From assembly GCA_014925825.1 (NCBI GenBank), contig JACGCK010000092.1, positions 1 to 64,000 on the forward strand: a stretch of DNA of 64,000 nt, in the 5' to 3' direction. Below are positions 61,701 to 64,000 of the stretch, one piece after another. The stretch is from Pholiota molesta. Lineage: Eukaryota; Basidiomycota; Agaricomycetes; Agaricales; Strophariaceae. The notes beneath the pieces are model-generated. The model searched no databases. It was given only the letters and a program-made list of their open reading frames with translations, and was not told where the DNA came from. The translations under genes and the position numbers were made by a program. Positions within the stretch are counted from its first letter, which is position 1. The number at the start of each line of letters is the position of its first letter.

Positions 61701-64000
61701 TACATGTACTTTATCGGCATCAACGATCATTTCCGAAACCGCTCTGCAGTTGGTCGTCCTGCGCGACGGTACTCGAATGGACGCTGCGTTTTCTACGCTC
61801 GGTGGCTAATTTTGAGTGAGTACTTGGCAAACAAATTCCACTCACGAAGATAACCAAGCAAAGAAAAAGAGCCAAAAAAAAAAACATCTCCGGGATTCCG
61901 GTATATGGGTGCAGGCCTGCAGGGAATGCAATGACTGCGGCGGCTTGTCCGCGGTGCCAATCTGGGTGCGTGTGCGTGCCACTACTTGAGTTACTCGCAA
62001 ACGCCAGCCGAGCGTGGGCGTCAGCGACGGTCAGCCTGAGCGTGCGTGTCAGCGTGTGCGTGTGCGCGGCCGCCGGCGCGGGTCCTCCTGGTTCTTTAAT
62101 CCCACTTACACATCGACACTATTCACAAAATCCGAAGTTCCGAGGGGCCACTTTCTGGGCCCCTGCTAAGTATGCTTTATTCCTCTGTAAGTACTTACAT
62201 ACTTGTATTTCGCCGTCGTTTGGGAAGTGCGCGGGTGCAGACTGCAGTGCCGGCAGGATATAAGATTTCCCTGCGTACGGTATTTATATCAATGATTCTG
62301 TCTATAACACGTCTATACTATGCGGTTCTGATTCAGAAACAGACTTGATATATGGTGCAATGACTGATACAAGGGATGTCATTGGGCGGAGGAGGATGAG
62401 AAAGTGATTGGAAGGGGAGAAGCCCTGAGGAAGGCAGAAAAAGAACAAGAACAAGGCTCACGGCACAGCAGCGCTTCTTCGCCCATTTCGACCTGACGAC
62501 CCTCCCTCTAAATACATACGCTACCTCCGGATATCCCAGCCAGATGACGACGTGTTCTGCCTCGAGGACGTTGTTTATCTGGATGCTTTGCGCCAGTGAT
62601 TAGTGACTGGATGGCTGCGCCTTCCCTAATCCAGCTGAGCTTCGCTTCGCCCAGCTGGTCTGTCAAGTTGCGCCGCTCTACGCTCCCGCTAGCTATGGGT
62701 TAGCCCGTTCTCTCTCCGCGTCTTTCTTTCGTATGAGTATCTGTCTCTATCCCCATTCCCCCTGCTCACTCAGATCCCTGCCTCGTCGGTCCACAGTAAA
62801 ATAGTCATGTACGGATATGAACCTCTTGGCGTTTGTTTATAAGAAGCTACACACAGTAATTACTTACTGGTCACATTGTGAATGCCACTGACCTGCTGAA
62901 TTTGAACGAGGTCGGTTAGAAGGCCCCTGTGCTTGCTCATTCCTCTAATGACTACCCTCCGCACGAAGTAAGTATGCGAATATTTCCCCATATTGTCGTG
63001 CAGGTCACCCGATACTCCTCAAATTCATGCCCGAATAACAGGATCTACCCAATATCAGTATACTCTTAGTGGTGAAGTATAGTTGATCAATTGAGTGTAT
63101 AGCTCGTGACCAAGGATTCATCTTCGAATTCCCGGATTTGGCAAACGTAGTTCAGTTACAGCTGAAGACATACCAAACGGGCAGAAGACGGATATAGACG
63201 GCGATATCTGATAAGTCCCCCCTTGTGCGCTCGCGCCTCGCCACGTCGGCGCGCAGACTTCCCTCCCGCCCTTCCATTTAAAGCCGATTCCGCACCCGAA
63301 ATTCTGCCACAAAACAATAGACATGAGGGGTGTGTTAATGGGGTGGATACTGGGTAGATATAACCTAACCTAATAATAATGTCCCCGAGATACTTGACCA
63401 GCCTTCGCTCACGGCTCGGAGGTGCCCAAGGATGTCGAATAAGTGATAGATTTATCCAACTCCGACGTCTGTCTACAGAGAATAATTTTGGGTATGTAAG
63501 TAAGCGAGACATCGCGCAGCAACTCTAAATATACCTTGTAGTACGACATAAGTAACGTGAACATAACCATATAAGTACGCCTGCTTGCAGTCCACCTCCC
63601 CAGTGTGGCACGGGGGGCCATCACGTCATGAGAAATCATAGCCTGCTTTGAACAAACCGTGCCACGACTCTCTAGGACACTCTCCTTGTCCGCGGGATTT
63701 AATCCTCGTCGTCGTCCAAGCTCAAGTCTAATGAAGCCAAGCAAGAGGTCACCCGCCTCATGCCACGCCATTTCCGTGTGTGCGTCGGTGAAGGCGAATA
63801 ATGGGTCCTCTGGATTTTAAATTTATATCAGGCCCACTGAGCTAGTGTCAAGGACGATTTAGATTTAAACAATAGGGCAAAGGGCTTTTACATGGCAGCG
63901 GCGGTGGCGCGACACAAGGTATGGCAAGGAAAAATGCCAGCTGCTGTGCGCCATGGAGCATATTTCTCCGGTGCGCTGGTTTTATACTGTGCCAGCGCGC
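61701..64000. other. gene-poor right end
   Basis: No intact gene was found. A protein-like fragment lies at about 62440-62600 (listed separately). Frames at 63118-63771 on the minus strand show no recognisable character. Confidence 0.4.
62400..62600 (+). pseudogene. coding remnant, unrecognised
   Basis: One frame reads LLRPFRPDDPPSKYIRYLRI, then SQPDDDVFCLEDVVYLDALR and one more Gln before a stop at about 62597-62599. Just upstream, a shifted frame reads RTRTRLTAQQRFFAHFD, which would join this one if a base were gained or lost near 62490. No ATG or splice sites support a working gene. The VFCLEDVVYL part faintly recalls BAH-type domains, but this is too weak to name. Confidence 0.3.

Overview
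The window is nuclear DNA of a filamentous basidiomycete, most likely an Agaricomycete. The evidence is many genes split by short introns (mostly 48-65 bp, GT-AG, a few GC-AG), a class I hydrophobin, a type II membrane exo-beta-1,3-glucanase of the fungal GH5_9 type, and a GAR-rich fibrillarin. I see no virus, plasmid, CRISPR, rRNA gene or intact transposon. The gene order looks like ordinary chromosome: housekeeping genes on both strands, separated by several gene-poor stretches.

Left third (1-23.8 kb): the 3' end of a TFIIIC WD40 subunit (+); a secreted beta-lactamase-fold serine hydrolase, a PMT2-type protein O-mannosyltransferase and fibrillarin (all -); an unresolved small gene (-); a monocarboxylate-type MFS transporter (+); a hydrophobin (-); an ING/PHD chromatin reader (+); a 4.8 kb gene-poor stretch; eIF4A (+); and a small dual-specificity phosphatase (+).

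Middle (23.8-46.6 kb): a three-exon gene for the mitochondrial ATP synthase epsilon subunit (-), divergent from a Rab2/4-class GTPase with an unusual insert (+); COG6 of the Golgi tethering complex, a GH5 exo-glucanase and a degenerate ABC transporter (all -); a frame-broken gene (+); a SWIM-RING ubiquitin ligase candidate (-); and an uncharacterised 5' GC-AG-spliced gene (+).

Right part (46.6-64 kb): a 1208-residue coiled-coil/low-complexity protein (-), 5.6 kb of gene-poor DNA, a bHLH transcription factor with extreme Gln/His and Gly/Met repeats (-), and then 6 kb without an intact gene. This last stretch holds a family of diverged ~200 bp repeats built around a 16-bp palindrome.

There is no obvious pathway cluster. 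Several genes serve secretion and the cell wall (PMT2, COG6, Rab, GH5, hydrophobin), but they are scattered and need not be co-regulated. No clearly new multi-gene system was found. The items most worth a second look are the ABC protein that has lost its signature and Q-loop residues, the palindromic repeat family, the Rab insert, and several hidden or broken small genes.
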